From Pelargonium tetragonum (Eukaryota > Streptophyta > Magnoliopsida > Geraniales > Geraniaceae), in NCBI GenBank assembly GCA_036897445.1, contig JAYMTL010000013.1:1-64000 (forward strand): 64,000 nt of DNA, read 5' to 3'. The translations under genes and the position numbers were made by a program. Positions 48,279 through 60,330 of this stretch are shown piece after piece. Numbering within the stretch: the first letter of the stretch is position 1; each line of letters opens with the position of its first letter. The notes beneath the pieces were generated by a model that worked only from the letters and a program-made list of their open reading frames with translations, was not told the origin of the DNA and did not search any database.

Positions 48279-50409
48279 TATAGTAAATATGTACTCTAAA
48301 ACCCTAAAAAGTATCAACGCATTACTTGGTTACACAAACTGTCGGTAAATACTGTCCCAGACAATAACTTTGGAGTATATACTAAAAGATTTTCTTGTTG
48401 CTTTTTAATAAGTTATAGTAAAAAAACAAGGATCTGTAAGATACTAAATTGTGGGAATTTTACAGGTTTAAAGGTATTGTAAATAATGCGGCAGTTAAGG
48501 AAGTTATAGGGCAAAAGCCGGGGTATATTAAAAAGCCTTTTAGCCAGTTAAAAGGAATTTCCCTGTTGTTAAAGATAAGAGAGATTTCTTAAGGTTAGTT
48601 TAGATAAGCAACTCAGTCTCTTTGGAAATCTTGAATTCTTTATTAAGTTTTATAATACAAGGAAAGTCTTAGTATGAATAAAGGTGTAAATAAGTAACAG
48701 TAGTAAGCAAAACTCTTTTTTATAATCACTTAGATAATTAGAGAACTCCTAGTTCAAGTAGGAAATCCCGGCTTTAGAGTAAAAGGGGTCCCCAATTACA
48801 GAATAGGGTAAATCATAAGTAATTGAATCAGGAGTATCCTTTTATGGAGGCTCCATGTCTAGTAATTTGCCCAGTCCCTTTTAAGTAATTAGAAATTTCC
48901 TGAAAGTAAGAAAAGGATGCTTTATTAGCCTCTTCCTATTTCCTCATAATGAACAAGGTCTGAGATTAAGGTTCAGTGCAAAGTTACCCATTGGTTATGG
49001 ATCTTAAAGAACTCGCAAGAAGGGGGCGCAGGAATCCGATCAGAATTCTGGTAAACTTTGACTTGCGGAAGTTCTTCAATTGCTACTGGGAGTCTAGTAA
49101 AGTGTACTCTTTCTTTATAAAGGAAATCTCCATCACCCCTAAAAAAACCCATTACTTTTAAAATGATATGAAACACTACTTACTTTTTGATATCTGCTGA
49201 ATTGAATAAGGTTTCCTGATAGAGAATGACGGGAAATACAAGAGTTCTAATCCCATTTACTAGGCATTAGGGCTCGTTTTGAACTACCGGGTTGGATTTT
49301 TCGGGATTTACTTGATTGTAAAAAAGCATTCCTTATGCCTTATGAACAGCCAACTCCTAAAGAATCCTTAACAACTAGGGCGCAGAGGTCCCTTTACTAG
49401 ACTTTTTAACAGTTTTAAATGAAAGCAAAGACTTAACATTGCAATATACCGGAGTCCCATACATTTTGCTGGAAAAATCAAAGTTTATTACCCTGTGTTT
49501 TATAAGGATACCAAGATTTTATGTACTAATCCTAGTAAAATATCCCCTGTTTAGGAGAGACGCAAACTTATATTATATCAAACCCACTCTTGTTAAACCG
49601 GTTTACCCGCAAAATTGTTATTTTTAGGATTCCCGGGTAGTAGATAGGCCTTGCTGCTTAGTTTTTACATTTTTTTCGAAAGAGTGGCTCTGGGGAGACC
49701 TCTTATAGCGGAAGGTAGAATTAAGGCTACTTTGAAAATATTGTAGGGAATCCCGAAGCTAAGAATTCTCTTAGGCAGCTAGAATTTACACGTTTAACAA
49801 TTAAGCTTCATAAATAAAGAAGTTATACAGAAGACCTTTACTTATTTCTTATAACTAAGCAACCTTGTTATAAAGGGGCATGCCGAAATTTCCTCGTATT
49901 TATTACACAAAAATAATAGTACTAGAGTCATGAAAAAGCTCTCTAATAAAACCAGAAGCGGGCCCGCCAAATGAAAATTTCTGAAAACCCGTCATTTACG
50001 CAAAAGGTTAAAACCCCACCTATAATAAGTCAGGTATTACTTACTTTTACAAGTTCCATAAAACCTAGAAATTCCCGAATAAGAACCCTATGGGCACATC
50101 TTAGCTCATTTTTTTAGAGTTAATACGAGTTATCAGTCTCACTCCGCGATCACGAGTCATTTTCTTAAAACGACTCTTGGTTGTAATTTGACTTCTTTTT
50201 GAACTTAATACAAATTCTGGGGCTGTTCTGAAAGACTTAATTATTAATCTTATAGGAGATCCCGTTATTACTAGAAACCCGCGAAAAAGGACAAATACCC
50301 AGAGTCGCTTTCCCTTTTCATTATCGTGCAGCTGCTATTTATACAGTGTGTAGGGTAGTATCCCTGATAAAAGAATGCAGCAGATAAGTAATAAAACTCT
50401 TTTCGATGA

Positions 50410-50483
50410 GGGCTTATAGTTTAATTGGTTAAAACATACCGCTCATAACGGTTATGTCGTAGGTTCGAGTCCTACTGAGCCTA
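50410..50483 (+). tRNA. tRNA-Ile(CAU), organelle type
   Basis: A full cloverleaf can be drawn. The acceptor GGGCTTA/TGAGCCT has all seven pairs, two of them G-U, and A at the discriminator position. The D stem is GTTT/AAAC. The anticodon stem TACCG/CGGTT has a loop CTCATAA (anticodon CAU, 50445 at its centre), and the T arm GTAGG-TTCGAGT-CCTAC is perfect. The only defect is a T-T mismatch at the outer pair of the anticodon stem. The sequence is very close to plant mitochondrial trnI-CAU, in which the C of the anticodon is modified to lysidine so that the tRNA reads AUA as Ile. A CAU anticodon alone would also fit tRNA-Met, so the call depends on overall similarity. No CCA is encoded. This is the one gene in the window that looks intact. 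Confidence 0.85.
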
Positions 50484-53400
50484 TAATAAACTAAGCAAAG
50501 TATGATGTCTTACGAGACACAATAGCATAGAACCCTATCTAAGAAATGGGGAGAGTCATAACTTTAGTGGCTGACTGTATGGTTTAGTAAAGAGCCTTGT
50601 TTATTTTCGAAAGAAGCAAGCTTTATACATGCCAAGATAGGGATTTCACTTGTGTACTTGTAAACCTAGAGATGTCAAAGTTATTAGAAAAGGTACTCTA
50701 GAATTACGGTTTACCCGAACTTGAAAATATAGTGAAAAGAATAGACTTGGCATTACAGAATTCCCTTTTGCGTTAAGCGCGTTCCCTTATTTCACTCATA
50801 AGAAGATAGGGAAAGTCTTTGCAAGCGAAATTCCGCGAATAGAAGTTAGTTTTTTCCTTTTTCACAGACAAGTCTTTTTGGAGGGGATGCTGGGGTCTCT
50901 TGCTTGGATGGGGGTAAAAAAGAGCACAAAATTCTTAATAAAGTACTTTGCCTGGGCTCTTTGGCCGGATTTTTGAACCTAGGACTTTCCTATTTCCAGA
51001 CTTACGTTTTGCCAAGCGAAAAGAAGACTAAAGTAAAGTCTTACAGAATAACAAGCGTAGCCTAAGAAAATTTTTTAGAACAAAAGCGAAATTTATCTAT
51101 ATCTCGCTAAAGTAAAAAGACTCTATTACAATGCAATACCTTTGATAGGGTTCCTTTTACGGAATTCTATGGGAATAGCTTATACTATAAATTCTGGATC
51201 TACCTACATTTGAATTTGAGATCAGTAGTGTACCGAGCGAGTAGCAAGCGGAGGCTTTTACAAATTCTATAAAAGGGTTCCTGCTCATTAGGATTTTTGA
51301 CAGCTCCAGCCCCTACCTTTATAAGAAAATGTCCCGGACCTGGTTTAATAAGTAATAAGTGCAAGTATCTTTTACTAGGTTAATTTACTACCTGGTGTAT
51401 AATAAAGGGATTCGCAATTGGTTAGATTCATTTTTTTGATCTTAAGTTTTTATAGAGTGATGCTGAAATGCGTACTCTATGGATATGGATTTCTTAATTT
51501 AATATTAAAGACCCTTGAAATAAGAAGCTTTTTTAGAAAAGAGTTTGCTAGTGCAGTATCCAGTATACGCTTTTTAAATTCTCATGCACTCTAAAGTACC
51601 TATTATTTTAGAACCAACCTTTGCCTATACAAGTTCATTTATAGTTGGTTTATTTTCTTTGTAGTCAATCGACTCTTAATAAGCGGAATTCCCATATGGA
51701 TTACATAAGATAGTTGACAGGTCTTTTTTTCCTATGTTTTATTAAGTAAAAGTCCTTGGTTAAATTAAAGGTCTAAATTTTTATTTTGATATAACAATAC
51801 CTACACGATTACTCCATAATTTATCAAAACTAGTTTGGGCGTATTAAGGCAAAGTTTTAAAAAGCTAGCTAATGAGAAGTTAGTGAAATACGAGAATCTC
51901 TTGCTAGAGCACTCAAATATCAATAAAAGGTATCGGTTTTTAAAGGCCTCGTAAAATTCCAAGTTTAGATAGTAAAAAACGCAGGCCTATTTTTTCTAGA
52001 TCAATGACTCAAATTCTATTACAGATACAGAAAGAAAAGCATTAGTGCTACTTCAATTTGAACCCTTTGTATATCCGTATAAACAAATCCACATTAAGTT
52101 CCTTGTTCAGTAGCCTATAATACCTTATTCTATGGAGACTTAAATCTTTCTATCTAAGTTAATTTGACTTTTCAGGTGTTAATTTCTCAAAAGTTTAATT
52201 CACTACATTCCTTATGCCTGCCAAACTTTATAGATTTTTAGAAAAAAAGACTTACTAAATCCCCGCTTGCTCAGTGAACGAACTCTTTTCTTAACAGAGT
52301 TTTCCTTCTTTAAGTTAAACAAATAAGTACGGAGAAAGAACTCTATAGGGGGTTGTTACGAAAATTTAGGCTTAATCCCTTTTTTATATAATAAAGGCCT
52401 CTGGATTCCGAAGAGAAATTTTTTAGACTTTTGTTAATCTATTTATCTGATACGTTACTCTAAGAGGAAGAGAGAATTCTTACTTTCCTCAGTAGCAGGG
52501 TCGGTAACAATTAAAACGGGTGTGTGTAGACTCACTACAAGATTATCAGAAAGTGAATATTAAATTCCCTTTTTAAATAGATAAGACTCGCTAAGATCCA
52601 GAAGGGTTTAGCAAAATAATAAAGAATTTTGCTAGAGATATTAAATACAAAAATAAGTAGTTTGATTTTTGGGTAAAATCCACAGGTAAAGAAGCGTAGA
52701 CTCAAGTTCTAATTTGAAGAAGGCGTTAAATACAAAGTTGGTAAATGGAGGATGCTCTAGCTGTGCTGTTACAGAAAATGAAGTGATATTTCCCCGGGAT
52801 ATGCCTACATTTTAGGGTATTGATAAGGAGTTTCAAAAAGTAAATTGGAACAGTGGAATTAATGCAAATGTGTTCTTTTAGTTATGTATTTGACCTTTGT
52901 AGAATAGTTTATTATAGAGAAAGCAAATATAAAGGTATCGAGCTTTAGGGCTATATTTAACAAGAAAAAATCAAGAGAGTATTAAGGAATAGAGTATTAA
53001 GGAATTCGGTAAATCAAGCGGATACTTTTTTTCGTGTCAAATGAAATGCATAAAGAAATAAGTGCTACTCTTAGGAGAGATACCCAGCGGGGCTCCCCCT
53101 ATTAATAAACCCTCTCAAATACTCGTTTAATTTAATAAAGTTTGGTTGTAAAATGTAAAAAAAAAAAAAGATGTGTAAAAGGCATATTCTTATAATGCGT
53201 AAAGGGCCCTCTACTTTCATTTTACAAAGGTTTGGGCCTACTAGGATTAGGTATAAATAACTTATTGCTCTACTGCCCCTTCATTTTCATTTGACTTGTA
53301 CTACTTTTTAAAATCCCAACGCGTAGATAAAGATAAGGAGAGTGCTTTTATTTTATATAGTATAAGATTACATTTTCTTTTTTTAAGTTCTTTGGCAGAA

Positions 53401-56400
53401 ATCTTGTTTTGATTTTGTAGGTTCTGAGTCCTCGAAAGTAGCGCTTATTCCTCCGCACTCCTTACTTAGTAGAAGCCAATCTCTTTTCCTTTCTATATCA
53501 AAAAAAAATTCCTTGTTATATATCGTATATAAAGCTAACAAAAACAACAAGATTTACTATCAATTAGCAGTATCCTGAGTAAATACCAAATAAACCAAAC
53601 CTTTTACATGAAAGTTCTTTTATGTTTATGGTAGAGTCAGGAGTTTCTATTTTATTATAGAATAAAGGGTAGTATCTGGGTATTACTAAGTTCGATAGCC
53701 TTGCTTAGTTATATCAGACGTGTTGTTCTGCTATAACTCGAAAGCGCTCGCTCTTTGTAGTTGCTTCTTTTTAAGTAGTACGTACCAGGTTTCCCGGAAA
53801 ATGGAAGATAACTAGCACTTGGGGCATGCCCGGTTCTCTAGGATCCTAGAGTATGGATTTCATTTATTAGTCGATAACTTCACTTTTTTTTGATATGCTA
53901 ATTACTCGGTTTTATGTGGTGAAGGTCAAAAAATTCTAGCTTTCCTTTAACAAAAGTGGTCTTAGTGATTCCGCAGTTATACGGAGCATAAAAATATTCA
54001 ACAAACTTCTTTACTAGCCTTTCTAGGATAATTCAAGTGCATTCTTATATATAATTTGGTTTTGTAAGGACAAACTTCATATCCGGTTATACTTCCTAGA
54101 GCAAAATTCTAAAAGTTAATAAAAAGGGAGCACCAGAATCTAAAGTATATTTAGTAACTTATAAAACGTAAAGAAAAGTCTCAGTGGTCACAAGACTAAA
54201 GAGCTTTTGCAAAGAACTCCTTATTAGTAAAGTTTGAGTCTCCTATACTTTCTTTATCAATATAACAAGATAACAAGCAGCAACCTATAATCGAGAAGAT
54301 AACCCAAAAGTCAAGGTTAAAGTACATTTTATAATTTTTACGGCTAAGTCTTATAGTTTAATACCTGTGTCCTTAAGAAACCTTTTTCTTATTACACTGC
54401 AATTGGGTTGCTCTTATACTTGCGGTGTCTCTTAGGAAGCTCCGTCAAGCTGATTTATCCTCTTTCATTTCAGCCCTATCCCGAGTACAGAGTGTATAAA
54501 ATTTAGAACGGATTTGTTAAAGTAGAACTTGGTTAAAGAATAAAGAATCTAGTATTAAATAAAGCTTATTTCTATGATTTGAAAGAGGAGACTTTTGTTG
54601 TAAATAAAAACTCCCTGATCCTTGGAAGGACTTTAAGGTTTTGTGACCTATAACTATATATAAAGAAATCGCAGGATATTGTAAAGGAAGTCGTAGTAAG
54701 GAGGAAGAAAAAGGTTAGGGGAAACTTAATCCTAATTAAGAATACAATTCAAGAAGCAAACTTTTATTATACGTTCTAAACGCTATTCCTATGGTATATC
54801 AAAGAATAAATATTAAGAGAGGCTTTAGACCCATTCACTGCGGCAGGGTTTTAGGTTATAATTAAAGAATATATATATAGCATAGCTTTTACTCCAGCGA
54901 GACCCTTGTACACCAGATATTAGATTAAGCACCAAAAATTCAAGGTATACTTGTAAGACCCCGAGAAAGGGGACCCATCCCATAATGAGTTTCGGGATAA
55001 TCATAAATTAGAATTGAAAAGTAAATATCCAAACTTCTTGTCATTTTGATTAGACTCTTCTTAAGCAAGCTCTTCTCTTTTCACAAAGACCCTTGAAATA
55101 AGAGTCAGGACTTAAACTAGGTTAGTTCGACTCTTTTTCTATAACTCTTCTTCCTTGTCGGCTTTGGTCTATCCCTTCCCTACAAACTATTCCGGTATTC
55201 CCTTGCTTATACTGACAACCTGCGCTATAACAACTGAAAAGAAAAGACTTTCTAAACTAAAAAGGGGTTCTAACCTTTCTATAAAACTCAATACAAACCC
55301 CTTAAAGATTCTTCTTAACTCTATTCCTTCCCTTCCGGGCTTTCCGCTTTTTATAACTCCTCAGTACCGGATAACTTAAAAAACCTATAGAATAGAATAA
55401 AACTGGCTAACCTGAAAAGGATTCCTAAGTAAATAAATAGTAAATTCAAGGTTATTTTACTTGTTAAGATCCCTCAGTGTCCATCGTTAAAGAGGGGAGA
55501 AGCCTTAGAGAATTGAGAACAAGTAAGTTATTCTACCCGACGAAAACATAGTGAAGGAAGGTGTCTTGTAATATCCGTATAGTTAACCTCACACCGTGAC
55601 ACTACGAACACTTACCCGACTTCTTTTATTTATTAAATGAAACTTCCTAACAAAGGGGACTTCTTACTGCCTCTTTCTTATACTGTAAACCTTTCATACT
55701 CTTGATAGCTCTTACCCGGTATTGGTTCTTTATGAACTTTGTACTTGATTAAATTCCTAATATTAAATTGACTAATAAGCAGTTTAGTATAGGTAAGTAA
55801 AAAAGGGGGCTTCTGTTTAAATCCTTTTTTAGTAATTTCCGAGTCTCGTTTAATGGGCACTTATAGACCTTTTTAGTTGTTTAATTCTGGGTTTTCTTTT
55901 TAAACTACCTAAAAATGATTCTAGGATCCCAGGGGAATTAGAGCCATTAGAAAGACTTTTCCGTACTTTCAACTCTCTTTATTATGTGACGGATCGGTTT
56001 CAAACGAGCCCCGAGAGGGTTGTAGTGTCTTTTTAAGAGTTCTTGGAGGTATGCCTTTATTCTGCATTTACGAACAAATAATCTTACTGGCTACTTTTTA
56101 AAGGTTTGTAAGGTTACCCCGGCAAAGGGCTTCTTTACTAGACTAGTAGAGCATTAAAACTTAGGCTTCAAAAGAGGGAATCCCGTAGTACCTAACTGGA
56201 ATTTTTTTGTTTTAACAAGGATGTATAAGGAGCCCCGGTATTGGAATCTATCTCTCATTCAGATAGACTTCAAAAGCATAGAAGCAAGATGGGGTACCCT
56301 ATTATTTTTATACAGAATAAAATAAAAAGCCCTGAAAGAAAAGACTTTTTTTTTAGGAATCCCGGACCGGTTAAAGCAAAATACATCCGTTATTTACCTG

Positions 56401-58139
56401 AGGCAACAAGGTTTAGTTAACTTTGTTTGGAGAAGAAGTAAAGTGCCCTTAGACCTTATCGAAGGTCTATCTTCAACCGGATTTAGACCCGCTTTAACTC
56501 TTAAAGTACCCTTTCGCTTACTAATTTAGCATTTAGCAAGGACTCTCTATCCTGCTCTAACCGCGCTGCCCAGAAGCTCCTTAACTTTTTCGTTAAATAA
56601 ACAAGGATGCCTAACAAAACACAAGAAGTCCTTTTGGAGTAACTCTTTTGACATAATGCCGAGCTCTTTAATCTTCGAATAATTAACACTTAAACTAGAT
56701 CTTAGCATCTTAAATTTCACAAGAACAAATCTTACTTTACGACTTACCTGGCTGCTTCAACAGAAACTTCTGGAATAAGACTAAAACCTTTTCAAGAAAT
56801 ACTAAAGATAAGGAATACCGGACTAAATTAAAAGGGTTAAAGTTACGATCTAGAATAGCATTGTCAGTTAAGCTAAAAAGGGGAGCTTATAATAGCACAT
56901 AAATAAGTTGGAGTCAAGCATACTAGGTAATCAAAAGTAAGTCACTAAACTCAAATGCAATACACAACTTTGCTCGAAAAACTTCGGAGTAAAGTAGCAT
57001 GCCTCCTTATAAAAGAACCAAATTTCGGACAGGATTCCTAAAAGTCTTTATAAATTCTAAATCATATAACTTGAAAAGCAGAGGAATTCTTTGAAGTAGG
57101 GTAAATTTTTTTATACGTTGCTGCCCAGATTAGAGAACAGTTCCCTGTATAAAGAAACTCCGCAACAAAGTGGAGTTTTGGGAAGACTTTTGTACTTTAT
57201 CTTGGAGAACCCGCATCCCGGTAATAAGAAATAGGGGCCTAAAACCCGAGTAATTTGTAAAAAGAGGTATCGAAAATCTAACGGGTAGGCTCTTTGCTAT
57301 TAAAGCAGCCCCATAGCTTTCATGACTCGAGAATTAACAGGAGTTCTTGTATAAAGAGTATTCTGACTTTTTTGCTTTCCAAAAGAAAATGTATTCTCTT
57401 TTTGCATATATCTATGATATGAACCCTCGAACGAAGTAGTAGGAATACAAAAAGCCAGAGTATACTAAAGTATACCTCAGGCCCCCCGCTAACTAAGAAC
57501 ACATAAACTTCTATCTACTATCTAAGTAATGTGATTTTATTAAACTCCCACTTATAAAACTTATTTTGAAAACCATCCGACAATTCCCAAAATTCAGTGT
57601 ATCTTTCCCTTTTTGTATTGCAAGTTTCTAATTGGTACGCGCGGGCTCCCGGATATCTTTTTTGCTGGTAAACAGGGGCTTCCTCGATTCGGTTAGCTAA
57701 TGGGAGCTATGGCTTGTACGAACCTAATTAAATGTAAATCTAGCAGTTTCTTCTAAGTGAGTTTACCTAGTATTGAATTTTTGGCTATGTGATCCCTGTA
57801 TTTTCTATAGGGCTTTAGAGGTACGGCACTTCGTCAATTTTATTGTGGGCGGAACGGCTTGTTCATATATTTCTTAAGTTTGAGTCCTTTAGTAATATAA
57901 AGTTAGACTTTTTTTAAGGATAACACATAATAAATAGAGTTACGGCTTATTAAATAAGAGAAAAGTTGCCCTTAATTTTGTCTATAAAGTAACAGGTTTG
58001 GTTCCAGTAGAGTATTATATTAAACCCTGCATGTTGGTGCAATGGTAAAAGATTGAACCTTACATCATTTTTATTAAAAAGTTCAATCCCATTTCGAAGA
58101 GAAGTCAAAAACTTCCTGGGGCTCTCTTTTTGCTATATT
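50484..58139. other. gene-free background DNA
   Basis: No gene is recognised. A run of 13 A lies at 53157-53169. Near 58029-58100 a sequence with GGTGCAATGGTAAAAG followed by TTCAATCCC faintly recalls a tRNA but does not fold. ATG frames here (for example 55155-55379 +, 55678-55860 -, 56501-56689 -) are 60 to 74 codons long and motif-free. Confidence 0.6.
53157..53169. repeat. homopolymer of 13 A
   Basis: The run of 13 A lies in non-coding background and has no terminator stem upstream of it. It has no flanking target duplication that would make it the tail of a retroposed copy. Confidence 0.9.
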
Positions 58140-58310
58140 TTAGTTTGACTTTATTAGTTAATTATAAAATAAATAATGAGTAATTATACAATACATCGAT
58201 TATAGTTTTTATTAGATTGTTATAATTCCTCTTCTTCCTTGTTCTTATTGTTAAGGAGAGTAGTGCCTTCTAGTGTATAGACAAAAACTTCTGCCTGTAG
58301 TGTGGGGTGG
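58140..58310 (-). repeat. island 7: another copy of the dispersed repeat unit
   Basis: ATTAGATTGTTATAATT at 58211-58227 is identical to 7928-7944 in island 2. The following bases to about 58260 resemble the unit of islands 1 and 2 (TTGTTCTTATTGTTAAGGAG). The left part is TA-rich, as in island 2. On the minus strand it gives a peptide with KALLSLTIRT, comparable to KALYSLPIRT in island 2. It is a decayed copy of a repeat whose nature is unknown. Confidence 0.55.
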
Positions 58311-60258
58311 GGAAAGGGCTTTTCTTAAGGTACCGCCAGTTATACTAAATTAGATAAGCATTTAAGATTAATGGATTAATGGGGTTCCCTGAAAAAGATA
58401 AAGTAGCAGACCATACTAATAATAGAATGCGGATTGCAGCTTTTCAAGGGTTTTTCAACATAAAGGGCAGCTGTATGCTAACAATGCAGTTGCTTTTCTT
58501 TACTTTACCGGTATCCACAAAAGGAGCCCCCCCTCTTTGATATCTAGCGGATGGGGCAACCAAGAGACAGCCCCTAATTATAATTAATAGTTAATAGGTA
58601 AAAAAACCTCCTACTCACTCACAACTTTTTCTTTAACGTCCTAGCTACTATAAAACAAGCAGAACAGGAATATCTTATAACCAAAAAACTCTATAAATTC
58701 TAAGTCATACCTTATTTCTAAAAGATTTTAAGACTCTTATACAGCAATATACAAGAAGGGCTACTCTCAATTCAACCTTAACTTGACTATGGAAATTCAT
58801 TACTTTAACTTTAGTTATTTTATTCGCGTCTTTACACTTCTTAAAAATACTAAGAAAAATATCCATATGGTATTCCCCGTTTTCCCGAAAGTCTTTACTT
58901 ACAGCCGAGGTTGAAACTTTATTTTATCTTTCTTTTTAGTTATAAAATTCTTACCCTGGATTAGAAAGGGAACTCGCTGTCTCTGTAACTAGTCCATTCC
59001 GAATTGATATATGACCCTTGCTTGTTTTTGATCACTACTCATAAATTTTATTCTATATTTACGAGCTTAACTTATTCGCTTCTTAAAATTTGAGAGTAGG
59101 GCCCTTTATATTAGCTTTAGACCTTAGAGAACTTCCCTTTTACTTTATAAAACAGAGAAGCTATATTTTAACAAGTTCCTGGGGCATTTTTATCTTGCTG
59201 CAGGGATAAAACTAAGCACTTTAAAGATATCAAGTTCATAGCAGTTTAATCCCAGAATGCTATCTTATAATTTGACTCATTTTCAGGGAAACCCGAGCTT
59301 ATACTCGATAACTTCTACTGTAGAGTACCCTACTTATTGTTGAGCAAGCAATTCTTATAAAAAAGATAAGATTCTGGTTTTAGTACTCCCTATCCCACGA
59401 AGCAACGCCCTTAAAAAGGCTACTATTAAACTCAAAAAGAAGGATAGAGGGCTCCTTTTATTAAATTAGTAATAGATTTTTTATACGGTAGTAACTGCTG
59501 CAGTTTAGTAACCTAGAGCATTTGAGTTTTTAATAATATCCAAGTTCTTGCAGACAGGGGAGTCCTTTTATGTTATGAAGGAAGCTTTTCCTATATACTT
59601 GTTTTTACAACCAAATCGATATAGACGCACATTAATACTTCGATTTACCGTATGTGAACTGTAGTAAGAAACATAGTAAACAGAAAAAGAAATGATGCTT
59701 TAAGAAATTCGATATTAGATTAGTGCTTAACTTCGGGGCTGCCTTACAAATTAACACACAGATGGTAGTTATATGTGAAATCCAGCCTATATATAAGCAT
59801 TTAGATATCCATTCCCCGTAAGGTTTTCTTGATAAAGTCTATCGAATTGGCTTTTCCTTTTAGTAACTGTTATGAATTTTAGAAAAGTTCTCTAAATTGC
59901 AAAGATTAAAAATGTATTTTGTTAAGATATAAGTGAAATTAGGAGAAACTTTTCCATGATAAAGAAACCCTTGATATTAGACTGTAATTCTTTGCTTGGG
60001 TTTAAGCTTATTGCGGGTCCCTTACTAACGAGTTAGAGCTTACTACTTTTGAATCAGATTTTTGTTAGTGGTTCAAAACCTGCTACCAATATAAACCTAT
60101 AAGGAGAATTCGCGTACTATAAGGAATAGGCGGGGGGTCTTTCGATAAAAGAAAAGTGTAGTTGAGTGCTCTTGCAGGGGTCGCTTGTGCAAAAAAGTAG
60201 GCTGTGAGCTCTATTGGCTATATGGGAGCACCTCTTAAGGACTCCGTTTATAAGTGCC
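58311..60258. other. gene-free background DNA
   Basis: No gene is recognised. The second copy of the 48236-48278 repeat lies at 58968-59006. Confidence 0.55.
58968..59006 (+). repeat. dispersed repeat, copy 2
   Basis: Starts GGGAACTCGCTGTCTCTGT and is the partner of 48236-48278. The strongest shared word is CTCTGTAACTAGT. The pair lies about 10.7 kb apart in the same orientation. Confidence 0.65.
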
Positions 60259-60330
60259 AAAGAGCTTATTTTGTGTTAAAGCAGAGCACTAACAAGTCTA
60301 ATTTTGTAGGCTCAAGTCCGGCGCTCTCAA
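60259..60330 (+). pseudogene. tRNA-like remnant
   Basis: A T arm GTAGG-CTCAAGT-CCGGC (three Watson-Crick pairs, one wobble, one mismatch) is followed by GCTCTCA, whose first five bases pair with AGAGC at 60261-60265 to give five of seven acceptor pairs. A weak anticodon stem AGAGC/AGTCT keeps three pairs around the loop ACTAACA. No D stem forms, and U33 is missing. Identity is not assignable. It is probably a decayed tRNA. Confidence 0.3.

Larger units (their letters stand above)
45829..50409. other. gene-free background DNA
   Basis: Background with quasi-palindromes, for instance GGGGTCCCC at 48785-48793. It also holds a T-arm-like remnant at 48037-48053 and one copy of a 43-base dispersed repeat at 48236-48278. 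The two opposite-strand frames at 48973-49176 lie almost exactly on each other. Neither has a motif. Confidence 0.6.

Noticed and set aside
48973-49176. Opposite-strand frames covering the same interval
   Set aside because: Such mirror frames arise when a short interval lacks stops on both strands. Neither peptide shows a motif.
53157-53169. Poly(A) run as the tail of a retroposed gene copy
   Set aside because: No target duplication and no coding remnant upstream of the run.
58029-58100. tRNA-like sequence with GGTGCAATGGTAAAAG
   Set aside because: Neither an anticodon arm nor a T stem folds, so the resemblance is too weak.
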